From the NCBI GenBank assembly GCA_030374765.1, contig JARGXX010000016.1, forward strand, positions 1,736,001-1,800,000: a stretch of 64,000 nucleotides of DNA, given 5' to 3'. Positions 1 to 10,638 of the stretch are shown piece by piece; the first letter of the stretch is position 1, and every line of letters begins with the position of its first letter. Position numbers and translations under genes: made by a program. The notes beneath the pieces were generated by a model that saw nothing but the letters and a program-made list of their open reading frames with translations, was not told the origin of the DNA and searched no databases. Source of the DNA: Agarophyton chilense (lineage: Eukaryota; Rhodophyta; Florideophyceae; Gracilariales; Gracilariaceae).

Positions 1-2270
1 ACCATACTCAACTCTCCACTCAAAACATTTATCTCCTCAACCAGAGCACTACGCGGTAACATACTGACACCTTCTTCCACAGCCTCATCTCCCTCCTCTT
101 TGAGTTCTGGGAGACATCCTCCCCTTACAGCTTCAATTGGCCCTTGTTCACACATAGCAGTCGTCGCTACCATTCCCGGAATTGTCCTCGTCTTTTCTCA
201 CGCATGTTATCTGGGATCCGCGATCTAGTTCTAACGCCAGCTCTCTTTTATTCACCAGACTCACGTACCAACCACTCTTCCACAACACGATCTTCCTTTT
301 CCATCACTACAACGGCTGGGCGTTTCAGTCCTCTTGTTTGCAGTGTTTCTCTTTTTCACGGGTTTTTCGTCTTTCCCAAGTATGTCTTCTTAGCCTTGCT
401 TTTACGGCGGTTTTCCGTCGTTTCGAATTCTTTTGACCCCATTGGTCTCCCGACCAGTTCTCTCTCCTAAACGGACGTTCTTTCCATCTTGTTCAGCCTC
501 CTTACGACCTGAAATTCCTCCGCCGTTTGCTGAGTGCCCGGTCCAAGATCCAGTACTCCTGTCAATGCCACCTGGTACCCTTCTTTCAATTCTTTTATAA
601 TAATACAGTGAGGTGCATCATTCTTTCAACTACCCTCGGCGCTCTTCTACTTCTTCTGCAATTCTTTTCTCTTCAATTTACTCAGCCACTGCCTAGATTT
701 CAATATTCCTATCTACACACTGCGCAACAGCCCTATTCTGGTTTTCGAACATGTTCGTAATCTTCTTAGGTCTTGCAAATCATTTTTGCGTGTTCAGGGA
801 GTACTTAGGTCCCATCCACGTCCTCTTTCACGTCTTTTCCGAACAGAAGGCACGCTCATATCTTTTCCTTTTCCGCCCTGCGTTTCATGCACCTTCTTAC
901 TCTTCACATTTCGTCTTCTTTTCGTTTTCCTCACGTTTTCGTTACTCAGTTTTGTGGGACTTCTGTCCCTTGCTGTGGGCTCCCACAACCGTCATCTCCG
1001 CGAACATTGGCATCCCTTTAACGCCTTAGATTGCTTCTCGGCGGCCCTTCTCTACCACTGTTTGCGAGACCATACCCCCTCCCGGCGCCACGGCGCTGGG
1101 ACTTGCAATTTTCGCGCATATACAGTGTACCTGACGTTCATTTCCTCTTTGCAACCGATCTATATTCTAAACGGTATCAAAGGAAGCACTTCCAGAGCTG
1201 ACTACGACGGACTACTAAAATATTACACCCATTTTCGCAAAAAAGTAGAAAACATGGGATTGGAAAATCGCAAACTGTTTCCCGCCGTTCACAAGATACC
1301 TGTCAGGTCGAGCATGGTTTGTGCAGGTGGCTTGAAAAAGATGAGGCGATCAATGAGGGCTGTAGACGTGTAGATACCACCAATCAAATCAAGCCTTTTA
1401 TTGCAAAAAACAGAAGTTCCTGTTTCTTCTAATGGTCGTGAGGGATGACATTGCATATTCAAGTTTTTAGGAGTCTATTTCGATCGATAGAAAAAAGCGT
1501 ATCCAGGTTGGCCATCCTAACTAATAGCGATGGACAACTCCTTACTTTACCATTCTATTTCAAGCTTTTTGACAAAAATTGCTTGGCAAGCAGCTTTTGT
1601 CATCCAGTTGCAGCTTTTTTGCAACGTAGCGTCTCTTTATTTACACTCTTTGAAGCACAAGAGATGGAACATATCAAGTCTTGATAACTCTCTTAAATCT
1701 CTTCTAAAATTCTTTTCGTGGAGCCGGAATGTAGAAAAATCGCTGAATAACAGATATCTTGGATCAAATTCTGAAGACCAAGTTCCAGGCGTTCCAAATC
1801 AATAATATCATCCCTCTGCAGTTTATCAGCGGGCGTCACCAACTATTGTCCCTCAGAAGTCGACTGCGGCACCGATCAAGGCGACTTGATGTGGATTGAG
1901 AAAATCCTAGGGAGTTAATGCCGTCTCCAAGGTCCAGAAAAAGTTTTGTCGTAGCATTGCGAGCCAAGCTCGCTCTAATCCTCGCTAATTTCAGACACAG
2001 GAGTTTCCATCGAAATAAATAGCTGTCATTCGTCCAGAAGATCTTCTAAATCATTCTAACAAAGAAAATTAAAAGACTCTCTATGGAAGTCTTCTGGAAA
2101 CATTTTCACGCTGTACCAAACTCTCTAACCAAAGACCTTTTTTTCAAACAGTCAGACTCATTGCAGAGTACCCGTTGCAAAGTGTTTTAGATCTGCCTGA
2201 TACAATCTCAAATCAGGAGATGGCAGGCAATCCCAAAAGTCACACTCTCCCGCAAATGCCTTGAACAAAG
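1..2270. other. No supportable gene; pyrimidine-rich DNA
   Basis: The + strand of the first 1.1 kb is rich in C and T. This lowers the chance of stop codons on that strand, so several overlapping open frames appear there. None shows a recognisable domain, and the different frames overlap one another without one looking better. The remaining part to 2270 is AT-richer and holds only short open stretches. I see no RNA gene or terminal repeat here. Confidence 0.5.
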
Positions 2271-2275
2271 TCATT

Positions 2276-2626
2276 GATACGCCTTCGAAGAAACTGGTTG
2301 AAATTGCGAACTCCAATCCTTCTCATCTTTCTTTTATTCAATAGCAATCCTGTCTTGCCAAGGAGGACCTGCTTCCAATGCACTTCAACACCGCCGAAAG
2401 TCACCGGATCTTCTCAGATGCACTCACTTGGCGCAAGGAATGCTACAAAACTTTCTATGATGATCTGCAGGGCGAATATGACCAACTCTAATCGAAGTTT
2501 TGTGACAAATCCCTTATGCCTGGTGAACAATATTGCCATAACAAAGATTTTGTAACTGCTGCTACGCTTGAAAATCGAGTATTGACCAAGATTAGCGGCG
2601 TTACTGGTTACCAGACCAACCACTGA
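2276..2626 (+). pseudogene. Decayed coding stretch, unrecognised
   Basis: One frame reads through 116 codons with only two internal stops, an in-frame TAG near 2339 and a TAA near 2492, before a final TGA. The translation between them looks protein-like, with a run of charged and aromatic residues such as WRKECYKTFYDDLQGEYDQL. I do not recognise the family. It may be the remains of an exon or of an old transposon gene. The neighbouring Tc1/mariner transposase starts about 280 bases downstream on the same strand, but nothing links the two. Confidence 0.25.
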
Positions 2627-2906
2627 AGAACCTTATCAGTCTTTAAACGACACAGGAAGGCTGCGCCATTGTCGCCTTTCCTTTTTACAGTGCGCTGAAT
2701 CCAATTAAAGCCACCCCTCTTCTGGTTGATGCTCTCTATTGATATCGTGGTTCCCTCAACCTAATCTCTTGTAACGCTTAAAAAGAACCAATGAAACAGT
2801 TTAGAAACCATAAGTAAAACTTCTCTAGTTCTCTACACTGTCAATAACACTATGTACAAAAACCACGCCCGAAATATAAATAAAGTCCACTACAGTACTT
2901 TTTTCT

Positions 2907-3816
2907 TTGAACAAACGCGCGCGCATTTTGAATAAAACAAAAGCTCTAACAAAATTCTTCTCTAAACTTCCTACGACTTCAAAGTCCAAAAACTTAAAAA
3001 TGGGCCGTGGAAAACCTTTGACGGACAGAGAAAAGGGTATGATAATTGCAGCTTCATTTCATTGGTGTTCACAAGGAGAGGCTCATGAAACCATCGGACT
3101 CTCTCGCAATGTGGTCCAAAGCTTCCTCAAAGATCCTGAAAACTACAACAAACGCTATAAAGGCTCTAACAACAAAAAATGAGTGTTACGGCTAAAAGAG
3201 CTCTACTACGCTCGGCTTCAAACTCATCTAGCTTTGTCAGTAAACTCCGTAACGATTTTTCTCTTCAGTTTTCTGTCAGACGCATACAACAGTTGCTACA
3301 TGACGATCCAAATTTGATCTATAGGAATATGAAGAAAGTACCAATGATGACTAAAATGCTTAAAAAGAAAATATTTATACGTGCTCGAGAGAAGATGACT
3401 TTTTCTATGACGGAATGGAAGAACCCCATTTTTTCCGATGAAAAGTTTAATCTAGATGGCCCAAATGGATTTGCTTATTATTGGCATAAGAAAAAAAGAA
3501 AGAGATTAAATTTTCTAAGCGACAAAATGGAGGGGATTCTGTGATGCTTTGGAGTGCCTGTTCTTACTTTGGTTTTAGTAATCTGGTCGTTTGCGCCAGT
3601 AAAATGGACTCTACGAAGTACTGCAAGGTGTTACAGAAAGAATTGTTACCATTTGCGGTCGAAATAATTGGAAAAAGTTTTTCTTTTGGGCAAGACGAGG
3701 TTTGTATACACCGTTCAGTGTATACTACAAAACTGTTGACTGATCTTAGCACGCCTCGTTTATGCCAATCAGCGCCAATTCCAAGATTTTGGAACGCTCT
3801 TGAAATGTTTGATTGA
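2907..3816 (+). pseudogene. Tc1/mariner transposase, broken
   Basis: Three consecutive open stretches in three different frames carry one transposase. The first (to 3182) has the N-terminal helix-turn-helix, with a GRGKPLTDREKGMI start typical of the paired-like DNA-binding half. The second (3179-3544) holds the first catalytic aspartate in FSDEKFNLDGPNG, followed by YYWHKK. The third (3541-3816) has VMLW-like MLWSACSYFGFSNLV and the second catalytic aspartate in FGQDEVCIHRS; the final acidic residue region is not clearly kept. At least two frameshifts, near 3180 and 3540, separate the parts. Known family: DDE/DDD transposases that cut and paste at TA dinucleotides. I could not find convincing terminal inverted repeats, so the element's limits are unknown. 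It is most likely a dead copy. Confidence 0.85.
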
Positions 3817-4191
3817 ACTGTCGAATAATTTGCGCGAACAGTTTATGAAATAACTTTACAGCTCTATACAAGAACGCTGTTTCCAAGAGGTAGGGAAAAA
3901 GGGTGAAATGACTAAGAATTAAATGAAATAAACATTTTTCTTTGTTTTTGCCTTGATTTAGATTTCGCTATCTTGTTCAGGATTTTTTAAAGTTCAGAAA
4001 ACTGTGGGGTAGGTCTGGTTCTTCCAAGCTCTGAAACTATAAATTTTAGGGTTTTTTAAGTACTTAATATTAAAAAAGCCCCTTTACCGACTGTAGATGG
4101 CTGTAAGGACGAATAGGATCGAAGCATTATCCAGCTTTCGCGCACTGTACCATTCTCCAAGTAGGGGGTCCTCGCAAAACAAAATTTGGCC

Positions 4192-4265
4192 GGCCAGACA
4201 TAATAGATGGTTTTAACTGAGGAACAATTGTATTATTCGTGTTCTATTTTAGCTGCACACAATCT
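4192..4265 (+). repeat. Left terminal inverted repeat of Harbinger 1
   Basis: The block starting GGCCAGACATAATAGATGG matches, as reverse complement, the block ending at 17383. The best stretch is GGTTTTAACTGAGGAAC against GGTTTTTAACTAAGAAC, and similarity fades inward, ending near TTTAGCTGCACAC against TTCAGCTGTTCGT. Imperfect repeats of this kind suit an old transposon copy. Confidence 0.65.
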
Positions 4266-4561
4266 CGCCGCTCTAGTTACGCATTTCAGTAGTGCAAAAA
4301 TTTCTGATATTCAAAGATACGGGAAAATATGGGAAACGGGATACAATCCCTCGATCTAGAAATCCCATTGTTTCTGGCGGGAAACGGAAACAGTTCTGCA
4401 CGCATGCAGTGTCAAGGTTCGCCCCAACAGGGGTTAGCATCCACATAGCAGCACATGAACCTATAACCTTCACCATGGCATCCCCTGCAACCGCCGCCAT
4501 TTCTCCCGCTCGCCAATGCGCGGCCCTGTAGAAGACGACATAGAAAGATGGCCGTTTCGTT

Positions 4562-5377
4562 TGCGAAAAGATCGAGAAAGAGTGGATCATCAGGCAGCTC
4601 ATGGCCCGTGATGCTCTACTCCAGAAAATGAAGACGCTGGAAGCTGCTTGCGAACATGTCTTGCAGGCTTGCCGTACCAGTCACATAACGGATGATGTGA
4701 TTGCGTCACAGGTAAAGGATTATGGGATAGTCTGGCGTTAGTGACACATGGCAAAAACACAGAAGCGGCACGTGCAATATCTCACGTCCACAGTGCTGAA
4801 GCTCTCCGAAGCCGTGAATACTGAGGAACCTACCTCTGACGACTATGATGACACTCCACTGGCTGCTGTACGTTCCGGGCATAAAGAAGGGGACGCACAA
4901 CACATCCTAGACCAAGTCGCGATCGAGTACAGGCACCAGGCGAAAAGCCGTATCGAATCGACGGATGAGGACGCCGAAAAGGCCATGTCCCGCCAGCAAG
5001 AGTCTCGTAAAAAGAAGAAGCACCACATCAAAAAAAGGAAGGCTGAGTACGCGAGCCAGACACGGGAGCGACAGCAGGAAAAGTTGCGTCGGACTGAAGA
5101 GCGCCGTGCAACGGACGTACAAATCTTGAAGGCACAGACAATGAATGCAAACGCCGCTTCAGCAAGCGTGAAAACAGCGACACGCCAGTGTGAGCAGTTT
5201 GGAGTGTTTCTCTCCACGTAAGCAGCGCGGTACAATGTTGCGAATCTGGAACCGACTACTCGGCCGCCTGCATCGTTGGAATCGGAGTCGCTGGAAATGA
5301 ACCCATTCCTCCTCAAGAAGAAGCCAACCGGCGAAAAAGCGGCATCGCCCAACGCGCCGCCTGCTTCTAAAGAGTAA
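4562..5377 (+). pseudogene. Harbinger 1 second gene: coiled-coil DNA-binding-type protein, broken
   Basis: One frame runs from about 4562 to the TAA at 5375-5377. It is broken by a TAG-TGA pair at 4739-4744 and a TAA at 5219-5221. The protein is highly charged: an acidic middle (residues like TEEPTSDDYDD), then a long basic coiled coil rich in RRQEK-type residues, then a proline/serine tail that includes EMNPFLLKKK. PIF/Harbinger elements are known to carry a second, Myb/SANT-like protein that helps the transposase reach DNA and the nucleus. I infer that role from position and composition; the Myb fold itself is not visible, and the N-terminal part upstream of 4562 is unclear. The gene converges with the transposase on the opposite strand. 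Confidence 0.55.
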
Positions 5378-5586
5378 AGACGGTCCGGGCGGAGCCTGGG
5401 GGGATCTGGGGCGGAGGCCCAGCGTGGTCAGGGGCACGAGCCCCCGACGAAATTTTATGTCTCCACATGTATGTTTCGCAATTTCAGGCTACTTGCGGGG
5501 GGGTGAGGGTGGTGGAACCAGGGTGCGGAGGGATCGTGGTTGAAGCGCTATATCGAAGTAAACTACTCATCTTTGCTTTCAGCCCG

Positions 5587-5746
5587 TTACGGCGTCTCCT
5601 GGTACAGTTCCAGCGTTCGCAAGGCGTACCCACGTCTTCCGAAGTGCCAGTTAGCCATCATTGCAGCCGTAGTGAACGCTGTAGGGAACAGGCATTTTTC
5701 CAGCGCCCAACTACCGAGGAAGATTCTATGCCGATTGCTTATATAC
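5587..5746 (-). pseudogene. Harbinger 1 transposase, C-terminal part left of the LTR insertion
   Basis: On the - strand the frame reads SNRHRIFLGSWALEKCLFPT and on to a stop at 5587. This continues the transposase tail interrupted at 16183 after the catalytic glutamate region (VIEWRIGY). The 5-base target duplication TATAC lies at the break on both sides, so the split was made by insertion of LTR element 1 into the transposase gene. The residues around the split (IGY, then SNRHRIFLG) match the spacing expected after the EWxIG motif of Harbinger transposases. Confidence 0.7.
5742..5746. repeat. Target-site duplication TATAC, left of element 1
   Basis: TATAC stands directly before the TG that opens the left LTR; the identical TATAC stands directly after the CA that ends the right LTR (16178-16182). 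A 5-base duplication is standard for Ty3/gypsy integrases. Confidence 0.9.
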
Positions 5747-6364
5747 TGTAGTAGCCGCTCTACGGAGAGAGCAGACACCTGCGACAGTGTTCGGGACTGC
5801 CGATTGAGCGCTTGAGGCTAAGGGGAAGGTGTGGTAGAACACAACACTAGCGAGCTAGAATGGGGGTTGTAAGACCCCACTCGCCAATGAGGGTGGTTGG
5901 TACTATGGAACGGACAACTACTTGTTGTAGCTTGTCCGGATCTGCGGTTGACGAATCCTCAACAAGGAACAAGTGAGTTGTGAACCCGTTTGTTGTCTCC
6001 TTTACTTTGGAGACTGCGCTCCCCTCTTTGCCGTAAGTACAGTTCACGAGGGTGACCGCCACACATAATAATATCTAGATATAGAATTGGTTTGCCGATT
6101 ATTCCCTCTACAGTACAGGATAAGGGTTGCCACGTGGCTACTCAGTACAGTATATGCGCCGTTGCCAATCCGGTGTTTCCTTACAAAGGGTCGAATCGGA
6201 TGCACCATGGCAGTCTGAGATCCCACGTGTAACATACCACCTCACGGACCATCTGCGTGGTGCCGCTTCATAACTTCATCCTAGCCGTTGCACTCACCTA
6301 TGAGTATCATTATCCTTAGCCAAAAAAATCTTCTATGGGCATCCAGACAGCGCAGAATACTGCA
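5747..6364 (-). repeat. Element 1, 3' LTR
   Basis: This direct repeat, about 90% identical by eye to 15561-16177, begins TGTAGTAGCC and ends ATACTGCA. It is the 3' LTR because the genes read on the - strand. A G-rich tract lies against its inner edge, as expected for the polypurine tract. Confidence 0.92.
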
Positions 6365-6378
6365 CATCCCCCCCCGCT
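6365..6378 (-). other. Element 1 polypurine tract
   Basis: On the - strand the bases just before the 3' LTR read GCGGGGGGGGATG, a purine run suited to priming plus-strand synthesis. Elements 2 and 3 have similar G-rich tracts at the same place. Confidence 0.7.
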
Positions 6379-6488
6379 GAGCGCGAAGCACCGGCGACTC
6401 AAGACTTCCTTATATACCGGAGCATGCATCGGCGTTCCGAAATTTCCTGTTCTCCACGAAAGTACCATCCGATTCGAATTGCTCAGCG

Positions 6489-8174
6489 ATGAACCCATAC
6501 GCGCCGCACAACTCCAACAACGAAGACGTACCCTCCGATGGTCCTTATTCCAGCATTGGATTCGATTCGCAAGCTGCAGTGCCTTCGGTCTTCCGATCAA
6601 TGCGGTCTCCTCGCGCGGGTTTCCAATCCTTGCCCTTGCAGCCTTCCGCTTCAGGTGTGATGTCGAATGCGGCTTATGTATCCTCCACTGGGATCATTCG
6701 AGCGCCGTCTCGTCGGGCTCAACGCAGCTATCCATATCCCGCGGACTTGGTGGGACGAAACCCTCTCCACGATGCTGACCTCATCGCGCAGGCTCCCTGG
6801 GTTGACCCAGTGGCTCTTCGCGGTGACGCCTTGATCAACCGATACGTCTTCAGCGGGGACCTCCCCAACGGCCTTCCGTATGCGGCTATCCGCAGCCACG
6901 ATTGGCTTACTCACTGTGCTTTGCCAGATAGCGCGATTGCCCAGTATACCAATGAAAGTATGTACAAAGCCCGAACTTGGTTCACCAAGCTGATATACCA
7001 GCGTCTGCATCGGTTCACCAGCACGGTCGTTCTCACTGGAGATTGAAATCTGAATCCCTGGATGGCTCGCGTGAATGTCGAAGGCAGTTCGTACATCATC
7101 GAGACCTTATACAAAGTCGACGTCGACGAATGACGCGGCTTACGCGATGTACGCAACGCAGCACTCTGCTTTCGCCGGCCCTTGCTTCGTGCGGACTTCT
7201 GCTTCCCCCACAAGAGAGACATTCTTTATTGGGATTATCCTCGTTGGGAACGACGTACGAGATCTCGCTTGGGGTACCTGGTTCAAGACCAAATGATCGA
7301 GATTGATCGAGTTAGGCAGAATGCTCGCGTCGGACGGTATGTCACGCTGCCAGAACACTGGCCGGAGATCGAGAGCCCTCGTGGAGGTGCGGTGGAGCTT
7401 CCTCCTGGCATAACCTATATCGGTTCTGCGTTGATCAACGACCCGTTCTCGGGATAATGGACGGTCGTGTTCTCCGAGTTCATTGCTAAGATGGCAACGT
7501 ATACCCTCTGGGATGCATACGATACCTATCGGCTTTGGTACATGTCGCCAACAGCGCGGAGATATGCGAGACAACTCGATCTTTCCCTTGGGTTGGGGTC
7601 CCGTGCCAATTATGATGAATTCCTACTCTCGGTAGACTTGATCGACAGTATCGACTGGCAAAGGGTTCCATTGGAGCAATCAGCTAGGGACACAAGGGTG
7701 CGCCATCGAGATCATTCGCCGAGACGCACAGCTAATGCTTGAGATCTTGTCTGGTACAATCCCTGGACCATCCAGATGATCACGTCTGATCAGGCTGAGG
7801 ACCTTCGTGAGAATCCTAGAGAGTGCCCGCCAAATCAGCGTACTGGATATGTGTACGAGTCCACCCCTTCTGAGTTTGCAGATCAGAAGTATGAGGAAGC
7901 TCCAGGTGCTGATGCAGAACTCAATTTCGAGGATGAACCCAAACTATTCGGTACTGCGCCTGTGACGGCTGCTTCGCCACCAACGGCTACGACATCGGGT
8001 GTCAAGCCGTCGATGGGATACCATCATGGGTTCGCCCAACAACCGAGCGATGCGGAGAATTCCTTTATAGCATCCTTGAGACAAATAATCTTAGACGCGG
8101 GTTTCCCCGAAACACAGCTGCAAGGCGATCGTGCTGATCTTACCGCCATGCTGAATAATCATACCCGCGCGTAA
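6489..8174 (+). pseudogene. Element 1 antisense gene (aORF1), function unknown
   Basis: Several open stretches on the strand opposite gag-pol lie between the 3' LTR and the end of pol. They match, in the same order, the longer antisense gene of element 2 at 23751-25688. Shared signatures include LVGRxPxH, then APWxxPxA, a GYLV-x-x-Q segment, an ELPPxITYxGSxLI segment, WxVV, and YRLWxxP leading to LDLSxxLG. The C-terminal end (IASLRQIILDAGF) also resembles the other copy's SQFLRQVGLG. No known domain is recognised. The gene begins about 125 bases inside the LTR edge, so transcription from the LTR in the antisense direction could reach it. Antisense genes at this position are known in some plant gypsy elements, but I cannot say these are related. 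This copy is broken in a few places. Confidence 0.7.
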
Positions 8175-8220
8175 GTACGTTGACCGTTAGATGTCATCAA
8201 CATTTTTGAGACGATAACAT

Positions 8221-8388
8221 AAACCAAATTCTTCTGTCTCCGTGACTTCACGTTTCTCTAAGTACTTCTTCTTCTTCTCGAGTCTTCTCTCACATTCATC
8301 TAATAAACCAAATTCTTCGGTGGCCGTGACTTCACGTTTCTCTAAATACTTCATCTTCTCCTCCAGTCTCCTCCTCTTCTTCTATCAC
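8221..8388. repeat. Two-copy tandem repeat, period 84
   Basis: The block AAACCAAATTCTTC...GTGACTTCACGTTTCTCTAA occurs at 8221 and again at 8305, followed each time by a CTTCTTCTC-rich tail. It lies in the gap between the end of the antisense gene and the chromodomain region of element 1. Its role, if any, is unknown; it might be part of a convergent 3' untranslated region. Confidence 0.75.
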
Positions 8389-8542
8389 ATCCTTCTTTAG
8401 AAGGAAAAAAGGATTAGCAGTCGCTCCGCCAAATTGCGTCTAGAAAGCCCATCATCCCGGTGTCAATTTCTGCAGGGAGTGGTACTCGAATGCGACGAAG
8501 ATAAAGCACAACCTGCGAGCATGGGATATGAGTTATAGGCTC

Positions 8543-8884
8543 TCACGTATCGGCTTCCGGAGGAAAACCGTACCAACGGATGCGAGACAGTAGTCTGTGG
8601 GTGTCTTCGTCTTCGCCGTGATAGATGATGCAATCCATAACGTATGCGTGGGCATTTCCCAACGTTTCGGAAGATGGCGCGAGGTTCCGGTTCACCGGCT
8701 TATACCGTCTGACAAATGAACGCGTTGAATCCTGGCGGGATATGATAACGTTGTCGCTTCCTTGAACCTCCCGAAAGACTGCTTGGGAACTCCCTATATC
8801 TTCAGGTTGAACCTGCGCAGTTTGTTCGGACAGCTGAGAGCCTTTTTGTGTCACTGTAGCGTCGTTCTCGGCTTCTGACTGCAC
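8543..8884 (-). pseudogene. Element 1 chromodomain region, degraded
   Basis: The C-terminal part of this open stretch (YVMDCIIYHGEDEDTHRLLS, then RIRWYGFPPE) aligns in layout with the chromodomain of element 2, which reads VVDHIVEH..., YLVRWYGLGPEWDSDEP. A chromodomain at the end of pol marks chromoviruses and is thought to steer integration toward particular chromatin. The preceding part is a Gln/Ser/Thr-rich linker. The domain is incomplete here. Confidence 0.6.
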
Positions 8885-9219
8885 AGTCGTCGGGTCTACG
8901 GTTATCCGTTTTTTTCACGTTTCATGTTCTGTCAGTCGTTTTTAGGTTCCTGAGTCCAACTGAGCTTCTTCACCGAGGGTTCTGCCGGAGGTGCATCCAC
9001 AACTAATGGAGGTTTAGCTTCATCTTCGCCTTTTTCTCTTTGGTCGGCTAGCAAGCGCGATCGCTCAGCGAATGGCGTTCCACTTCAAGGTTCAATCTGA
9101 ACAGGTAATCGCGTGTGTACATCAACTTTTGGACCGGATCAAACTGGACCAAATTTGAAAACATCTTTCTAGTCTTCAGGTACTGTGGTCGTACCAGAGT
9201 GCTGGCTCTTGCCACGGGG

Positions 9220-10464
9220 CTAATTCATATTTTCCAGAGAATTGCCGTGGGATGCCACTGTACTACCGCGCAGCGGGAGATCAAGAGCCGTGTCAGCGCC
9301 GTGTGCCACGGGAGGTGAATCGTCTGATTCGACGGGTAGCTCCCGTTCTTGCTGATAACCAGCGCTTTCTTTCTCAATTTCCTGGGGTTCCGGGTTTTCT
9401 GGTGCGGTTTCAACACGATCGCGCGAAAATCTTTCAACCTCCTTTCCTGTCTTCAAAACTACCGTGTCATCGGTGAGATCCATTACCTTGAAATGTCCGA
9501 ATGCTACCGGTAGCAATTTGTGACGTGGTCCATCCTGCTTCTCAAGTCGTTCCAAGCGAACAAACGCGTATCCGCTTACCATGAGATCTGACAACTGTCT
9601 TCGACGTCGAGCCTCCGAATTAGGTTTGTAACGCGCTTGCATTCGCGGCAATTCTCCGGCCGCTTGCTCTGTTCTTAACCTCAGGTCATTTCTCCACCTC
9701 AGATGGTTCTTCGCCGGTGTCGGTTTGTCTTCCTCGACTTCATCCAACCTCATAGGCAGTGACGGTGGGCTACGTGATATCGCGAGATCCAAAGGAGCCG
9801 TCTTGGTAGACGTATGCACTTGCGTGTTGTACGCATAACAGAGTGTGTCTGTGTACATATCCCACTCCTTCGGTTGATCCGCGATGTAATGCCGAAGAGC
9901 AGCTAATATTGTACGGTTGTATCGTTCCACCTGACCATTAAACTGTGTACAATAGGTCGTGGTAAACAAGTTCTTGATGCCTAATATTTGGCATAAGTTC
10001 TGAAAAAACTTAGCGAAAAACTGTTTTCCGTTATCTGATAGCAGCACTTCCCAGGGTCCGTACACATACAATCAGTGTTTGATGAAAGGCTGAACTATTG
10101 CCGAGGCGGTTATTCTCTTCAACGGTACAGTCCATACGAGTTTTGATAATCGAACCGTAATTACCAGTAGGTAGCGATATCCTTGATTGGAACGAAATAG
10201 CTCTCCAAGTACGTGGATGCTGAGGAATTGTAGAGGGGCCTTCGCCGGGAATAGGGTCATCTTTCTCCTCTTCTTAAATAGTTTCACGCGATTCATCGCA
10301 CACTTTCGGCATAGCTTTACCGTAGTATGGCAGTCCGTTGCCAACGTTGGCCAATAGAAGTCCCTTCTTAGGGTCATAAACAACCTTGATCTTCTTGGGT
10401 GTCCAGATAGCTTCGCATTATGAGCCATGTAGAGTACACGACTCTTGAAAGCGTGTGGAACCAC
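9220..10464 (-). pseudogene. Element 1 integrase
   Basis: The N-terminal zinc-binding region has the HHCC pattern (H in LYMAHNAKLSGHP, later CRKCAMN). The core has the first catalytic aspartate region around LSIHVLGELFRSNQGYRYLL, the DNGKQF second-aspartate motif and the FNGQVERYNRT motif with the catalytic glutamate. A GPF/Y-like module (VAFGHFKVMDLTDDTVVLKT) follows, then a hydrophilic tail. The integrase inserts the cDNA copy into host DNA. The reading frame is broken, in keeping with the rest of the element. Confidence 0.88.
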
Positions 10465-10638
10465 GATCTCATCTTGTTGCTCGACATTTTAGAGCTATAT
10501 ACCTTGTGAATCGAGCAAAAAGGGCAACTCCTCCCCCCCGTTAGGACGAGAGCAAATCGCTGTACAGAAGTTATCTGTGAGTTGCCCATTGAAGAGTTCA
10601 GTGATCGAGGGACGCTCGAGTTGATCAGAAGGTTCAGT

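Noticed and set aside
144-1373. Overlapping open frames on + at the left edge
   Set aside because: The pyrimidine-rich strand explains the lack of stops; the frames disagree with each other and show no motif.
2880-4030. Possible terminal inverted repeats of the Tc1/mariner copy (CTACAGTACTTTT near 2890 and AAAACTGTGG near 4000)
   Set aside because: Too short and too many mismatches; no TA duplication could be fixed.
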